64,000 nt of DNA, taken from the NCBI GenBank assembly GCA_049889095.1, contig JBLJFK010000004.1. One strand, given 5' to 3'. The notes below the pieces were generated by a model. That model saw nothing but the letters and a program-made list of their open reading frames with translations, was not told where the DNA came from and ran no database searches. Origin of the DNA: Ewingella sp049889095. GTDB lineage: Bacteria; Pseudomonadota; Gammaproteobacteria; Enterobacterales; Enterobacteriaceae. The position numbers and the translations under genes were made by a program. Shown here piece after piece: positions 25,378 to 34,141 of the stretch; within the stretch, counting starts at the first letter, position 1; every line of letters starts with the position of its first letter.

Positions 25378-27030
25378 ATGTCTAAATTTTTCATGAATGA
25401 CCGCAAGAATCTGATTAACGACGTGATTGAAGGCGCAATCCTGACCTCCCCCTACAAAAATCTCGCCAAACTGGATGTCGATCCGGCCATCCGCGTGGTG
25501 GTACGCAGCGACTGGGATAAGAAAAAAGTCGCGCTGATTTCCGGAGGGGGTTCAGGTCATGAACCGGCACACGTCGGTTTCGTCGGCAAAGGCATGTTGA
25601 CTGCCGCCGTGTGCGGCGACGTATTTGCCTCACCAAGCGTGGATGCGGTACTCCACGCCATCGTGGCGGTCACTGGCGAAGCAGGTTGCTTGCTGATCGT
25701 TAAAAACTATACCGGTGACCGCCTTAACTTCGGCCTGGCGGCGGAAAAAGCCAAAAACCTCGGTTATAACGTCGATCTGGTGATGGTGTCTGATGACATT
25801 TCGTTGCCAGACAATAAACAGCCGCGCGGCATTGCCGGAACGGTGCTGGTACATAAAATTGCCGGTTACGTGGCCGAACACGGTAAATCGCTTAAAGCCG
25901 TGGCGACGGCGGCGCAAAAAGCTATTGATGCTATTTCAAGCATCGGCGTGGCGATGGCAGGTTGCAGCCTGCCGGGCGACAGCGGTGAAGAAGATGAAGA
26001 GAGTCGTATTCCAGCCGGTCATGTCGAGCTCGGTCTGGGCATTCACGGCGAACCAGGCATATCAAAACTCAAGACCCAGAACAGCGAAAAAGTTATCACT
26101 ACGCTGGTGGATAAGCTACAGGAACAGCTGAAGAAGAGCGACAAACTGGCTGTTCTTATCAACAACCTTGGCGGCGTTTCTCCGCTGGAGATGAACCAAC
26201 TGACCAAAGAGCTTGTGCACTCTGCACTGGGTAAATCCATTCGTTATCTGATGGGGCCTGCGGCACTGGTCAGTGCGCTGGATATGAAAGGTTTTTCACT
26301 GTCGGCCATTGTCCTGACGGATGATATTGAGAAAGCCCTGCTGGCAGAAGTGGAAGCCTCCGGCTGGCAGCCGATGGTTAAACTGGAAAAACTACCGACG
26401 CAGAAAGCCAAAAAAATCAGCCAGAAGGTGAAAGTGAAGGCCTCGGCCAATGCTGAGGTCGGCAAAATTATCGAGACCATCACCCAAACCCTATCAGGAC
26501 TGGAGGATGAGCTGAACAAGCTGGATGCCAAAGTGGGCGATGGTGACACTGGATCCACCTTTGCGTCAGGTGCTCGTGATATTCAGGAGCAGAACCAAGG
26601 CAAAAAATTGCCACTCAACGATCTGTCGGCATTACTGACATTGGTGGGTGATCGACTGGCAACGGTGATGGGAGGCTCCAGCGGCGTGCTAATGTCGATC
26701 TTCTTTACCGCTGCCGGGCAGAAGGCGCAGGAGGGCAAAAAAGTGGCCGATGCGCTGCTGTTTGGTCTTGAGCGCATGAAACATTATGGCGGTGCAGATC
26801 TGGGCGATCGCACCCTGATTGATGCGCTGCAACCGGCACTGGAAGCGCTCGGTAAGAACAATGACTTGAAAGCCGCCGCCAAAGCGGCAGTAAAAGGCGC
26901 GAAAGAAACCGCCAGCATGAAAAAAGCCAACGCGGGCCGCTCTTCTTACCTCAACAGCAGCAGCCTGAAAGGGGTAAAAGATCCCGGCGCGGTGGCAGTA
27001 GAAAAAGTCTTCGAGGCACTCGCCAAATAA
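25378..27030 (+). CDS. dhaK: ATP-dependent dihydroxyacetone kinase (DhaK-DhaL fusion)
   Basis: This 550-residue protein joins a DhaK domain (about 1-335; SGGGSGHEPAHVGFVG near 55-70) to a DhaL domain (about 360-550; DAKVGDGDTGSTFASGA). The nucleophilic histidine that holds dihydroxyacetone covalently is His223 in LGIHGEPG. The one-chain form is the ATP-using type, as in Citrobacter freundii (552 residues), not the phosphotransferase-fed DhaKLM. No glycerol dehydrogenase or dihydroxyacetone transporter gene is nearby, so it appears to stand alone. The terminator at 27051 ends the unit. Confidence 0.93.
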   Translation: MSKFFMNDRKNLINDVIEGAILTSPYKNLAKLDVDPAIRVVVRSDWDKKKVALISGGGSGHEPAHVGFVGKGMLTAAVCGDVFASPSVDAVLHAIVAVTGEAGCLLIVKNYTGDRLNFGLAAEKAKNLGYNVDLVMVSDDISLPDNKQPRGIAGTVLVHKIAGYVAEHGKSLKAVATAAQKAIDAISSIGVAMAGCSLPGDSGEEDEESRIPAGHVELGLGIHGEPGISKLKTQNSEKVITTLVDKLQEQLKKSDKLAVLINNLGGVSPLEMNQLTKELVHSALGKSIRYLMGPAALVSALDMKGFSLSAIVLTDDIEKALLAEVEASGWQPMVKLEKLPTQKAKKISQKVKVKASANAEVGKIIETITQTLSGLEDELNKLDAKVGDGDTGSTFASGARDIQEQNQGKKLPLNDLSALLTLVGDRLATVMGGSSGVLMSIFFTAAGQKAQEGKKVADALLFGLERMKHYGGADLGDRTLIDALQPALEALGKNNDLKAAAKAAVKGAKETASMKKANAGRSSYLNSSSLKGVKDPGAVAVEKVFEALAK

Positions 27031-27050
27031 CGCAGATAGCGAAAAAGTCC

Positions 27051-27086
27051 AACGGCCTGCCCGGTTTCCCGGCAGGCCGTTTTTTA
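27051..27086 (+). terminator. Terminator after dihydroxyacetone kinase gene
   Basis: AACGGCCTGCC/GGCAGGCCGTT forms an 11-bp GC-rich stem followed by six T, 21 bases after the stop. Confidence 0.93.
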
Positions 27087-27103
27087 TGGTCAAGCTGAGG
27101 GAG

Positions 27104-28585
27104 CTAACTCGGCCAGCGGTCCAGAACAATGCCACGCCCCGAAGCTTTCGCGCCAAATTCGGACAATACGGCTTTGACATCCGGATCAATGTAGTCGGCG
27201 TTGTCTTGTTCGACACGAACCACGCTATTGTCCGGTATTTCGGCCAGTAAGCTCTGCAAACGAGGGTTGTGCAAGAAAGTCAGGTTCTGTTGAAAACGTA
27301 CCACGTAATGATTTTCGTAACGCGTCAGCTGTAACGCATTGCGATGACTTTTGTAGGTACTCGACAGCAGTTGAGCCAGTAAACCGATACCGATACCCGC
27401 CAGCATCCCGAACACTAAAATCCCCGCAAGCGTCGCGAGAAACGGTAAAAACTGCGGCAGGCCAAGACGCCACTGAGCGATGAACAGCTCGGGCGATGCC
27501 AGCTTATACCCGGTATACAGCAGAACCGCCGCCAGACAGGCCAGCGGGATGGTATTCAACAGATCGCTGAAGAACATGCCACATAACAGTAAAAGAATGC
27601 CGTGCAGCAGAATGGAAATCTTGCTGCGTGCGCCGGTATTGACGTTAACCGAACTGCGTACAATCACGGCGGTGATCGGCAGACCGCCGAGAAAGCCGCT
27701 GACCAGATTACCAATGCCCTGTGCGCGCATCTCCTTGTTTGGCGAGGGTGCGGGAGTTTGCTCTTTAAGCTTTTTCAGCGCTTCCTGGCTGAGCAACGTT
27801 TCCAGACTGGCAACCAATGCCAGCGTGGCGGCGATGATATAAACCTGCGGGTTGTTCCATGCACTCCAGTTCGGCGTCTCCAACTGCGCGGTGACTTCAT
27901 CGACGCTGTCGAATTTAGGCAAAGTAATGCGCGGTAGCGATTGCATGACATCCGGCAGAATGCGGTCACCAAAGATCACCGCCAGACTCCCCCACAGCAC
28001 GGCAATCAGTGGGCCCGGAATATAGGTCATCAATTTGATGCGTTTGAACGGAGCCGTAGTCCACCCCCATAAAATCAGTAAGGCCACCGCAGCGACCAGC
28101 AGCGAAGCCGGAGAAATGCTGACGGACGGATCGGCGATTAACGCTTTCAGGCCACCATCCCCTTCATAACCCAGCGCGACCGGAATTTGTTGCAGGATAA
28201 GCAACACACCGATCGCCGCCAACATGCCCTGAATGACTGAGCCAGGGACCAGCGAGACGAAGCGGCCGGCCTTGATAATACCGAAGATAATTTGCAGCAC
28301 GCCCGCCAGCATTAATGCCAGCAGCAAAGTAGAGAAGGAACCGAGGGTTTGCATCGCGCCAACCACGATGGTGACCAAACCTGCTGCCGGACCGCTGACG
28401 GCAAAGCGCGACGGACTGAGCAGCGTGACCAGCACGCCGCCAATAACGCCGGTTAGCAAGCCAACAAAAGGCGGCATTCCACTGGCCTGAGCAATACCAA
28501 GGCTGAGCGGTAAGGCCACCAGAAACACCACAACACCGGCGGGAATGTCATAACGCAGGGTGGAAAAATCGAAAGACTTATTCAT
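27104..28585 (-). CDS. SulP-family anion transporter (probable bicarbonate transporter)
   Basis: This is a 493-residue membrane protein of the SulP/SLC26 family. It opens with DFSTLRYDIPAGVVVFLVALPLSLG and has about 12 hydrophobic segments, including GLPITAVIVRSSVNVNTGARSK, a SulP hallmark. The last ~60 residues (RFQQNLTFLHNPRLQSLL onward) look like a shortened STAS domain. ATG at 28585 is inside the end of the upstream carbonic anhydrase gene (overlap ATGAATAA), so the two are translationally coupled. Carbonic anhydrase partners are known for SulP bicarbonate carriers, so bicarbonate is the likely substrate; sulfate is possible. Confidence 0.88.
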   Translation of the reverse strand: MNKSFDFSTLRYDIPAGVVVFLVALPLSLGIAQASGMPPFVGLLTGVIGGVLVTLLSPSRFAVSGPAAGLVTIVVGAMQTLGSFSTLLLALMLAGVLQIIFGIIKAGRFVSLVPGSVIQGMLAAIGVLLILQQIPVALGYEGDGGLKALIADPSVSISPASLLVAAVALLILWGWTTAPFKRIKLMTYIPGPLIAVLWGSLAVIFGDRILPDVMQSLPRITLPKFDSVDEVTAQLETPNWSAWNNPQVYIIAATLALVASLETLLSQEALKKLKEQTPAPSPNKEMRAQGIGNLVSGFLGGLPITAVIVRSSVNVNTGARSKISILLHGILLLLCGMFFSDLLNTIPLACLAAVLLYTGYKLASPELFIAQWRLGLPQFLPFLATLAGILVFGMLAGIGIGLLAQLLSSTYKSHRNALQLTRYENHYVVRFQQNLTFLHNPRLQSLLAEIPDNSVVRVEQDNADYIDPDVKAVLSEFGAKASGRGIVLDRWPS

Positions 28586-29213
28586 AGTCCGCACTCCCGG
28601 CAGCACTTTGCTGCACCAAGGGTTTGAGGTGACCGCTGTGCAGGTCGTAGACGCAGCCAAAAACGTGAAGAGGAGTGCTTTGTCGCCAGGCAGCCTGAAC
28701 CGGAGCAGTGGAGATGAGAGTGGAGAATTGAGTCAAAACGTTGGCTTCAACCAGTTGGTTAAGCCGCTCGCTGTCATCACTCTTGGTACGGTGGAAATCC
28801 TCCAGCGGGGCTTGCAGGGTGTGACGTAAATGACGAATGCGGCGTGATAATGCGCTGTCTTCTGATGCCAGCGGCATCTCAGGTAGTTGCACCGCCGCCT
28901 GCACCCCGCCGCAGCCATAGTGACCGCACAAAACAATGCCGGAAACCTTCAGATACTCCAGCGCATATTGCAGCACGCTGATCAGATTATCGTCTTCAGC
29001 AATTACCATATTGGCGATATTGCGGTGCACAAACAGTTCGCCGGGATGCGCACCAGTCAGGACTTCGGCCGGAACACGGCTATCGGAACAGCCGATCCAC
29101 AGCGTATGGGGTTGCTGCGGTTGGGAAGTAAATTGAAAGTAGTCAGGATCGCTCTGACGCTGTTTCTGCGCCCAGCTGCGGTTGCGTGCCAGAAGAGGTT
29201 TCAATATTGTCAC
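28578..29213 (-). CDS. Beta-carbonic anhydrase
   Basis: This 211-residue enzyme has the full set of beta-class residues: Cys42, Asp44 and Arg46 in CSDSRVP, and His98 and Cys101 in CGHYGCGG. It interconverts CO2 and bicarbonate in the cytoplasm. It resembles E. coli Can but is coupled to a SulP transporter gene downstream, so it may feed or drain imported bicarbonate. Confidence 0.92.
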   Translation of the reverse strand: MTILKPLLARNRSWAQKQRQSDPDYFQFTSQPQQPHTLWIGCSDSRVPAEVLTGAHPGELFVHRNIANMVIAEDDNLISVLQYALEYLKVSGIVLCGHYGCGGVQAAVQLPEMPLASEDSALSRRIRHLRHTLQAPLEDFHRTKSDDSERLNQLVEANVLTQFSTLISTAPVQAAWRQSTPLHVFGCVYDLHSGHLKPLVQQSAAGSADYE

Positions 29214-29561
29214 GGTGTGCTTCTCTCGGTCTGAGGGACAAACAGGTTTTAGCCCGTTTGGCCGGGGCCATAAACGTCTAAAGATAAGATATCTTTAATT
29301 ACGGTTTGAAGCTTATTTATACACTTTCTAACATGTTAGTCGGCAATTCAGCATAAGGATAATCTTAGAGTGATGGGATTTTGCTCACGCTATCCTGCCT
29401 TTGGGTGTAAAAAACTTTGATATCGCGCAGGTTAACATGCTTCTTGCCCACGTCTCGCGCGGCTTCACCGTATAATCCCCCGCCTCAAAAATTTTGACTA
29501 CCAAGCGCTTTTACATAAGAAAAGCTTATTAATAAACTGTGTTTATGCACGAAGAGATCTC
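29214..29561. promoter_or_regulatory. Divergent control region of carbonic anhydrase/SulP and ygiQ
   Basis: This 348-base non-coding interval has two clear palindromes. At 29279-29297, TAAAGATA/TATCTTTA arms lie around 3 bases, 66 bases before the carbonic anhydrase start. At 29328-29339 there is a perfect CTAACATGTTAG. Either could bind a dimeric regulator. No frame with a ribosome site is present. Confidence 0.45.
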
Positions 29562-31736
29562 ATGTCCATCAGCCTGATCCAACCCGATCGTCACCTCTTT
29601 TCCTACCCACTCTACTGGGCTGAATGTTTTGGCACGGCGCCTTTTCTGCCGATGTCGCGAAAGGAGATGGATCAACTTGGCTGGGACAGCTGCGATGTGA
29701 TCGTAGTAACCGGCGACGCCTATGTCGATCATCCGAGCTTCGGTATGGCGATCGTGGGAAGGATGCTGGAAAAACAGGGCTATCGCGTCGGGATCATCGC
29801 TCAACCTGACTGGACCAGCAAAGAAGACTTCATGAAACTCGGCAAGCCCAATCTGTTCTTTGGCGTAACGGCAGGCAATATGGACTCGATGATCAACCGT
29901 TATACGGCGGATCGAAAATTGCGCCATGATGATGCCTACACGCCAGATAATAAGGGAGGGATGCGTCCGGATCGCGCTACCGTGGCTTACTCGCAGCGCT
30001 GCAAAGAAGCATTCAGCGATGTGCCGGTGCTGCTTGGCGGCATCGAAGCCAGCTTGCGGCGCATTGCCCATTATGACTACTGGTCGGACACGGTTCGCCG
30101 TTCAGTACTGGTGGATTCCAAAGCCGACATGTTGATTTATGGCAATGGCGAACGACCGTTAATAGAAGTCGCACATCGGCTGGCTGCGGGAGAGAAGATC
30201 ACTGACATCGTTGACGTACGTAATACCGCTATCATGCGCAAAATGGCGCTGAGCGGCTGGAGCGGTGTTGATTCCACTCGTCTCGACAATCCTGGCCGTA
30301 TCGAACCTATAATGAATCCGTATGGTGAAGATCTGCCGTGTGCCGAAGGGGTACTGCCTAAACCCGACGGCCCTCAGCCAATCAACGTTCGCGCGCCACA
30401 ACCAAAGCCGTGGGAGAAAACCTACGTGCTCCTGCCGTCCTTTGAGAAAGTAAAAAATGACAAAGTGATGTACGCCCATGCCTCGCGCATTTTACATCAT
30501 GAAACTAACCCAGGCTGTGCAAGGGCGCTAATGCAAAAACATGGCGACCGCTATGTGTGGATCAACCCGCCAGCGATCCCGCTGGCGACCGACGAAATGG
30601 ATTTGGTCTTTGCCCTGCCCTTCCAGCGCGTACCGCATCCATCCTACGGCAAAGCACGCATTCCGGCTTATGAGATGATCCGCTTCTCGGTCAATATCAT
30701 GCGTGGGTGTTACGGGGGTTGCTCGTTCTGTTCCATCACTGAACACGAAGGACGCATTATTCAGAGTCGCTCGGAAGAGTCGATAGTCAAAGAGATTGAA
30801 GAGATCCGCGACCGGGTTCCGGGCTTTACCGGCGTTATCTCCGATCTTGGTGGTCCGACCGCTAATATGTATATGTTGCGCTGCCAGTCACCACGTGCCG
30901 AACAAACCTGCCGCAGGGCCTCCTGTGTCTACCCCGATATCTGTAACCATATGGATACTAATCATGAACCCACCATCAAACTGTATCGCCGTACACGAGC
31001 ACTAAAAGGTATCAAGAAAATCCTGATTGCCTCCGGTGTGCGTTATGACCTCGCGGTGCGGGATCCTTTGTATATTAAGGAGCTGGCTGAGTATCATGTG
31101 GGAGGTTATCTGAAGATCGCGCCGGAACATACCGAGGCCGGACCGCTGTCAAAAATGATGAAGCCGGGCATGGGCAGCTACCATCGTTTCAAGAAATTGT
31201 TTGATCACTATTCCCAGCTGGCGGGCAAAAAGCAGTATCTTATCCCCTACTTTATTTCAGCACATCCAGGCACACGCGATGAGGATATGGTCAATCTGGC
31301 GCTGTGGTTGAAGGAAAACAGCTTCCGGTTGGACCAAGTGCAGAACTTCTACCCGTCTCCGCTCGCCAGCGCGACCACGATGTATCACAGTGGCAAGAAT
31401 CCGCTTAATAAGGTTGATTATAAAAGTGAGGATGTGGTGGTGCCAAAAGGCGAGCACCAGCGCCGCCTGCATAAAGCGCTGCTGCGCTATCATGATCCTC
31501 TCAACTGGCCGGTGATCCGTGAAGGGCTGAATGCGCTGGGTCTAAAGCATCTGATTGGCAGCCGTGCCGACTGTCTGATCCCGGCTGAAAGCGCCGACGA
31601 CCGGGCACGAGGTTATGCCTCTCACAGACCGAAATTCACCAGCAACCCTGCGGCTACACGCTTTACCGGTGCTCCCGGCGTCATTCAACCCGCAGCGAAA
31701 AGAAAGCCGGTCAGTCGAGGTAAAAAACCGGTATAA
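29562..31736 (+). CDS. ygiQ: YgiQ-family radical SAM protein
   Basis: This 724-residue protein has the YgiQ N-terminal domain, then the radical SAM cluster motif CYGGCSFC (Cys383, Cys387, Cys390) and a basic C-terminus (KRKPVSRGKKPV). Homologues are uncharacterised radical SAM enzymes of 700-740 residues found across bacteria. The reaction is unknown. The last 26 bases overlap the 3' end of rhaM on the other strand. Confidence 0.93.
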   Translation: MSISLIQPDRHLFSYPLYWAECFGTAPFLPMSRKEMDQLGWDSCDVIVVTGDAYVDHPSFGMAIVGRMLEKQGYRVGIIAQPDWTSKEDFMKLGKPNLFFGVTAGNMDSMINRYTADRKLRHDDAYTPDNKGGMRPDRATVAYSQRCKEAFSDVPVLLGGIEASLRRIAHYDYWSDTVRRSVLVDSKADMLIYGNGERPLIEVAHRLAAGEKITDIVDVRNTAIMRKMALSGWSGVDSTRLDNPGRIEPIMNPYGEDLPCAEGVLPKPDGPQPINVRAPQPKPWEKTYVLLPSFEKVKNDKVMYAHASRILHHETNPGCARALMQKHGDRYVWINPPAIPLATDEMDLVFALPFQRVPHPSYGKARIPAYEMIRFSVNIMRGCYGGCSFCSITEHEGRIIQSRSEESIVKEIEEIRDRVPGFTGVISDLGGPTANMYMLRCQSPRAEQTCRRASCVYPDICNHMDTNHEPTIKLYRRTRALKGIKKILIASGVRYDLAVRDPLYIKELAEYHVGGYLKIAPEHTEAGPLSKMMKPGMGSYHRFKKLFDHYSQLAGKKQYLIPYFISAHPGTRDEDMVNLALWLKENSFRLDQVQNFYPSPLASATTMYHSGKNPLNKVDYKSEDVVVPKGEHQRRLHKALLRYHDPLNWPVIREGLNALGLKHLIGSRADCLIPAESADDRARGYASHRPKFTSNPAATRFTGAPGVIQPAAKRKPVSRGKKPV

Positions 31737-32025
31737 GTGAGTCACTGAGCGGGCTGTTATCGACATTGGCTGGCATGAGGTCAGCCATATACTTCCACCA
31801 CTTCTGGCAGATCTCCGTCTGCGCTACCGCGTTCCAGCGCTCTTCTGATTCAATCTCCACCACACCAAACAGCAGATGGCGTTTTTCATCGAGAAAAATG
31901 CTGTAGTTATGTGCTCCGTGGCTTTTCAGGGTCGCGGCCAGCTCCGGCCAGACAGGCGAGTGCCGCCGCTGGTATTCAGCGTGAGCGTCTGGATTTACCT
32001 GCATAACAAAGGCTTTGCGGATCAT
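31711..32025 (-). CDS. rhaM: L-rhamnose mutarotase RhaM
   Basis: This 104-residue protein has the E. coli length. It starts MIRKAFVMQVNPDAHAEYQR and contains ESEERWNAVA and QKWWKYMADLMPAN. It interconverts alpha- and beta-L-rhamnose. ATG at 32025 is chosen over upstream codons because it gives the family length and has CCGGAGAAC before it. It is the last gene of the rhaBAD-reductase-rhaM unit and converges on ygiQ with a 26-base overlap of coding sequence. Confidence 0.96.
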   Translation of the reverse strand: MIRKAFVMQVNPDAHAEYQRRHSPVWPELAATLKSHGAHNYSIFLDEKRHLLFGVVEIESEERWNAVAQTEICQKWWKYMADLMPANVDNSPLSDSLIPVFYLD

Positions 32026-32051
32026 CATGTTCTCCGGAAAAGGGACGATAA

Positions 32052-32082
32052 TTGCTCCTCCCTTTGTCAGAGGGAGGAGCAA
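32052..32082 (-). terminator. Strong hairpin between lactaldehyde reductase gene and rhaM
   Basis: TTGCTCCTCCCT/AGGGAGGAGCAA forms a 12-bp stem with a 7-base loop. On the minus strand it is followed by TTATCG, not a long U-tract, so it is more likely an mRNA-stabilising or partial-termination hairpin that lowers rhaM expression than a full terminator. Confidence 0.55.
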
Positions 32083-32086
32083 AAGC

Positions 32087-33235
32087 TTACAGGGCGTTGA
32101 TATACAACTCGCGGACCTGCTCGCGGCTGGCGCGGCGCGGGTTACAGGGCGCGCAAGGGTCAGCAAGGGCTTTATCCAGCCAACCTTCGATATCCTTTTC
32201 TGTGATGCTTAATTGCCTGAAACCCGCCGGAATACCGACCCGTTCTGACAATTTTCGGATCGCATCAATGGCGGCATGACTAGCCTGTTCCTCACTCATA
32301 TCCTCAATTTTAACGCCCATCGCGCGGGCAATATCAGCGAAACGTTGCGGGCAGGAAGAGCGATTAAAGGCCTCGACCACCGGTAACAGAATGGCATTGC
32401 AGACACCATGCGGCAGGTTGTGGGTTGCTCCCGGCTGATGCGCCAGTGCATGTACCAGCCCAAGACCGGCGCTGTTAAATGCCATACCAGCCAGATACTG
32501 GCCCTGAGCCATTCTTTCACGGGCATCAAGGTTTTTTCCGTTTTCCACCGCTTTCGGCAACCATTCGGTAATCGTCGTGATAGCAGCGAGTGCAGTCGGA
32601 TCGGTCAGTGGGTGAGCGCCAACCGAAACATAAGCCTCGATGGCATGCGTCAGGGCATCCATACCGGTTGCAGCCGTGACGCTGGCCGGAATTGCGACCA
32701 TGATCGACGGGTCGTCCACGGCGATATCCGGGATCAAGTTGGTGTCGATGATCACTTCTTTCACCGCACGCTGGCTGTCGATAATCACCGCATTACTCGT
32801 CAGTTCAGCAGCGGTTCCGGCTGTGGTATTGATAGCGACCAGAAAAGCGCCCGCTTTCTTCACTTTGCCGACACCGGAATAAGCGGTCACCGGCCCCGGA
32901 TTGGCAGTCAGAATTTTGATGCCTTTAGCGGTATCAATCGGGCTGCCGCCGCCGAAGGCAATAAGGTAATTGCACTGATTTTGCTGATACCGGCGAAAAC
33001 CCTCGTCGACCACTTCTGAAGTCGGGTTAGGCAGTACGTCGCTATACATAGCGTAGGGTAAACCTGCCTTCTTCAAGGCCGAAAACAGTCCGTCAAGCAG
33101 GCCGAGTTCAACCAGTTGGCCGTCGGTCACGATCAGCGCTTTTCCTGGGATTTTAAGCGCTAACATGGCAACCATATCTTCAATTGCGCCCTGTCCGTGC
33201 AGGCTAATTCTGGGTAGTGCTAACATAAAGCTCAT
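32087..33235 (-). CDS. fucO: Lactaldehyde reductase (FucO-type, iron-dependent alcohol dehydrogenase)
   Basis: This 382-residue group III alcohol dehydrogenase has the NAD-binding GGGSPIDTAK and the iron-ligand region GLVHALAHQPGATHNLPHGVCNAILLP. Relatives reduce L-lactaldehyde, made by RhaD, to 1,2-propanediol, which disposes of reducing power in anaerobic rhamnose growth. In E. coli this job is done by FucO from the fucose regulon. Here the gene sits inside the rhamnose operon, 17 bases from rhaD, which fixes the likely substrate. Confidence 0.88.
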   Translation of the reverse strand: MSFMLALPRISLHGQGAIEDMVAMLALKIPGKALIVTDGQLVELGLLDGLFSALKKAGLPYAMYSDVLPNPTSEVVDEGFRRYQQNQCNYLIAFGGGSPIDTAKGIKILTANPGPVTAYSGVGKVKKAGAFLVAINTTAGTAAELTSNAVIIDSQRAVKEVIIDTNLIPDIAVDDPSIMVAIPASVTAATGMDALTHAIEAYVSVGAHPLTDPTALAAITTITEWLPKAVENGKNLDARERMAQGQYLAGMAFNSAGLGLVHALAHQPGATHNLPHGVCNAILLPVVEAFNRSSCPQRFADIARAMGVKIEDMSEEQASHAAIDAIRKLSERVGIPAGFRQLSITEKDIEGWLDKALADPCAPCNPRRASREQVRELYINAL

Positions 33236-33252
33236 GGTGAAATTCCTTTTAA

Positions 33253-34077
33253 TCAGGCTTTCAGTGCTGCCGCAAAAGGCGTGACCTCAAACCGCTTGGC
33301 CAGCGCGATCAGTTCTTCGGTGGAGATAGTCTGTTTCTTGCCACCCATCGAAATCACTTTCACCAGTATTTCTGCCGATTTCTCGGCGGTGTCGATCAGG
33401 CCAAAGGCATCGTCAAGTGACGGACCGCTGCCGAAGATACCGTGGAAGGCCCATAGCACCAGGCTGTGATGCTGCATCTGATCGGAAGTCGCCGCACCGA
33501 TGCCATCGGTACCCGGTACCATCCAGGGCACAATGCCGATACCGTCAGGGAATACCACCAAACACTCAGTACTGCACTCCCAGATTTCACGGGTGAATTT
33601 CGCGTTATCCAGCTCCATCACGTAGGTCAGCGCAATCAGGTTGGTGGCGTGGCAATGCATGATCACCCGATCCTGACCTTGGGTAACATTGATGCGCACG
33701 GCGTGCGACTGCAGATGCGTGGCCAGTTCAGAGGTCGGCAGTCCGCCAGCGGTCAGGCCCCATAGAATGCTATAACCCGTGCCTTGGTTGTTGAGTTGCA
33801 ATATTGCCAGCGATTCGGTGGGCGCCAACTGCACATTGCGGAAGAACTTGCCGGAGCCGGTAACGATAAAGTATTGATTCGCCAGTTCCGGTGCCGGTTG
33901 AGTCAGGGCTATGTTGCGTGGTTCAGTGTAAAAATCTGCTTTATAAGGAGCGATGTCCTCTGGCAGCAGGCGCAAGCTGACGTTGCCGCCATTACGCTCG
34001 TCCCAGCCCTTCAGCCACATGTCAGTCGTGGCTTTGATCATGCCCTGTACAAACCAAGCGTTGAGTAAAGTTTTCAT
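33253..34077 (-). CDS. rhaD: Rhamnulose-1-phosphate aldolase RhaD
   Basis: This 274-residue class II zinc aldolase has the length of E. coli RhaD. It splits L-rhamnulose-1-phosphate into dihydroxyacetone phosphate and L-lactaldehyde. Zinc ligands lie in MHCHATN and in the C-terminal LWAFHGIFGSG. DMWLKGWDERNGGNVS at the N-terminus is the phosphate-binding region. Confidence 0.97.
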   Translation of the reverse strand: MKTLLNAWFVQGMIKATTDMWLKGWDERNGGNVSLRLLPEDIAPYKADFYTEPRNIALTQPAPELANQYFIVTGSGKFFRNVQLAPTESLAILQLNNQGTGYSILWGLTAGGLPTSELATHLQSHAVRINVTQGQDRVIMHCHATNLIALTYVMELDNAKFTREIWECSTECLVVFPDGIGIVPWMVPGTDGIGAATSDQMQHHSLVLWAFHGIFGSGPSLDDAFGLIDTAEKSAEILVKVISMGGKKQTISTEELIALAKRFEVTPFAAALKA

Positions 34078-34141
34078 GGTGAATTACCTATAAAAGAAAC
34101 GGGTTAAAAAACAGTTCTGTTAATAAAGAGCGTTAACGGGC

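Noticed and set aside
26689..27216. 175-codon minus-strand frame at the end of the dihydroxyacetone kinase gene
   Set aside because: It spans the terminator and is a shadow of the DhaL domain.
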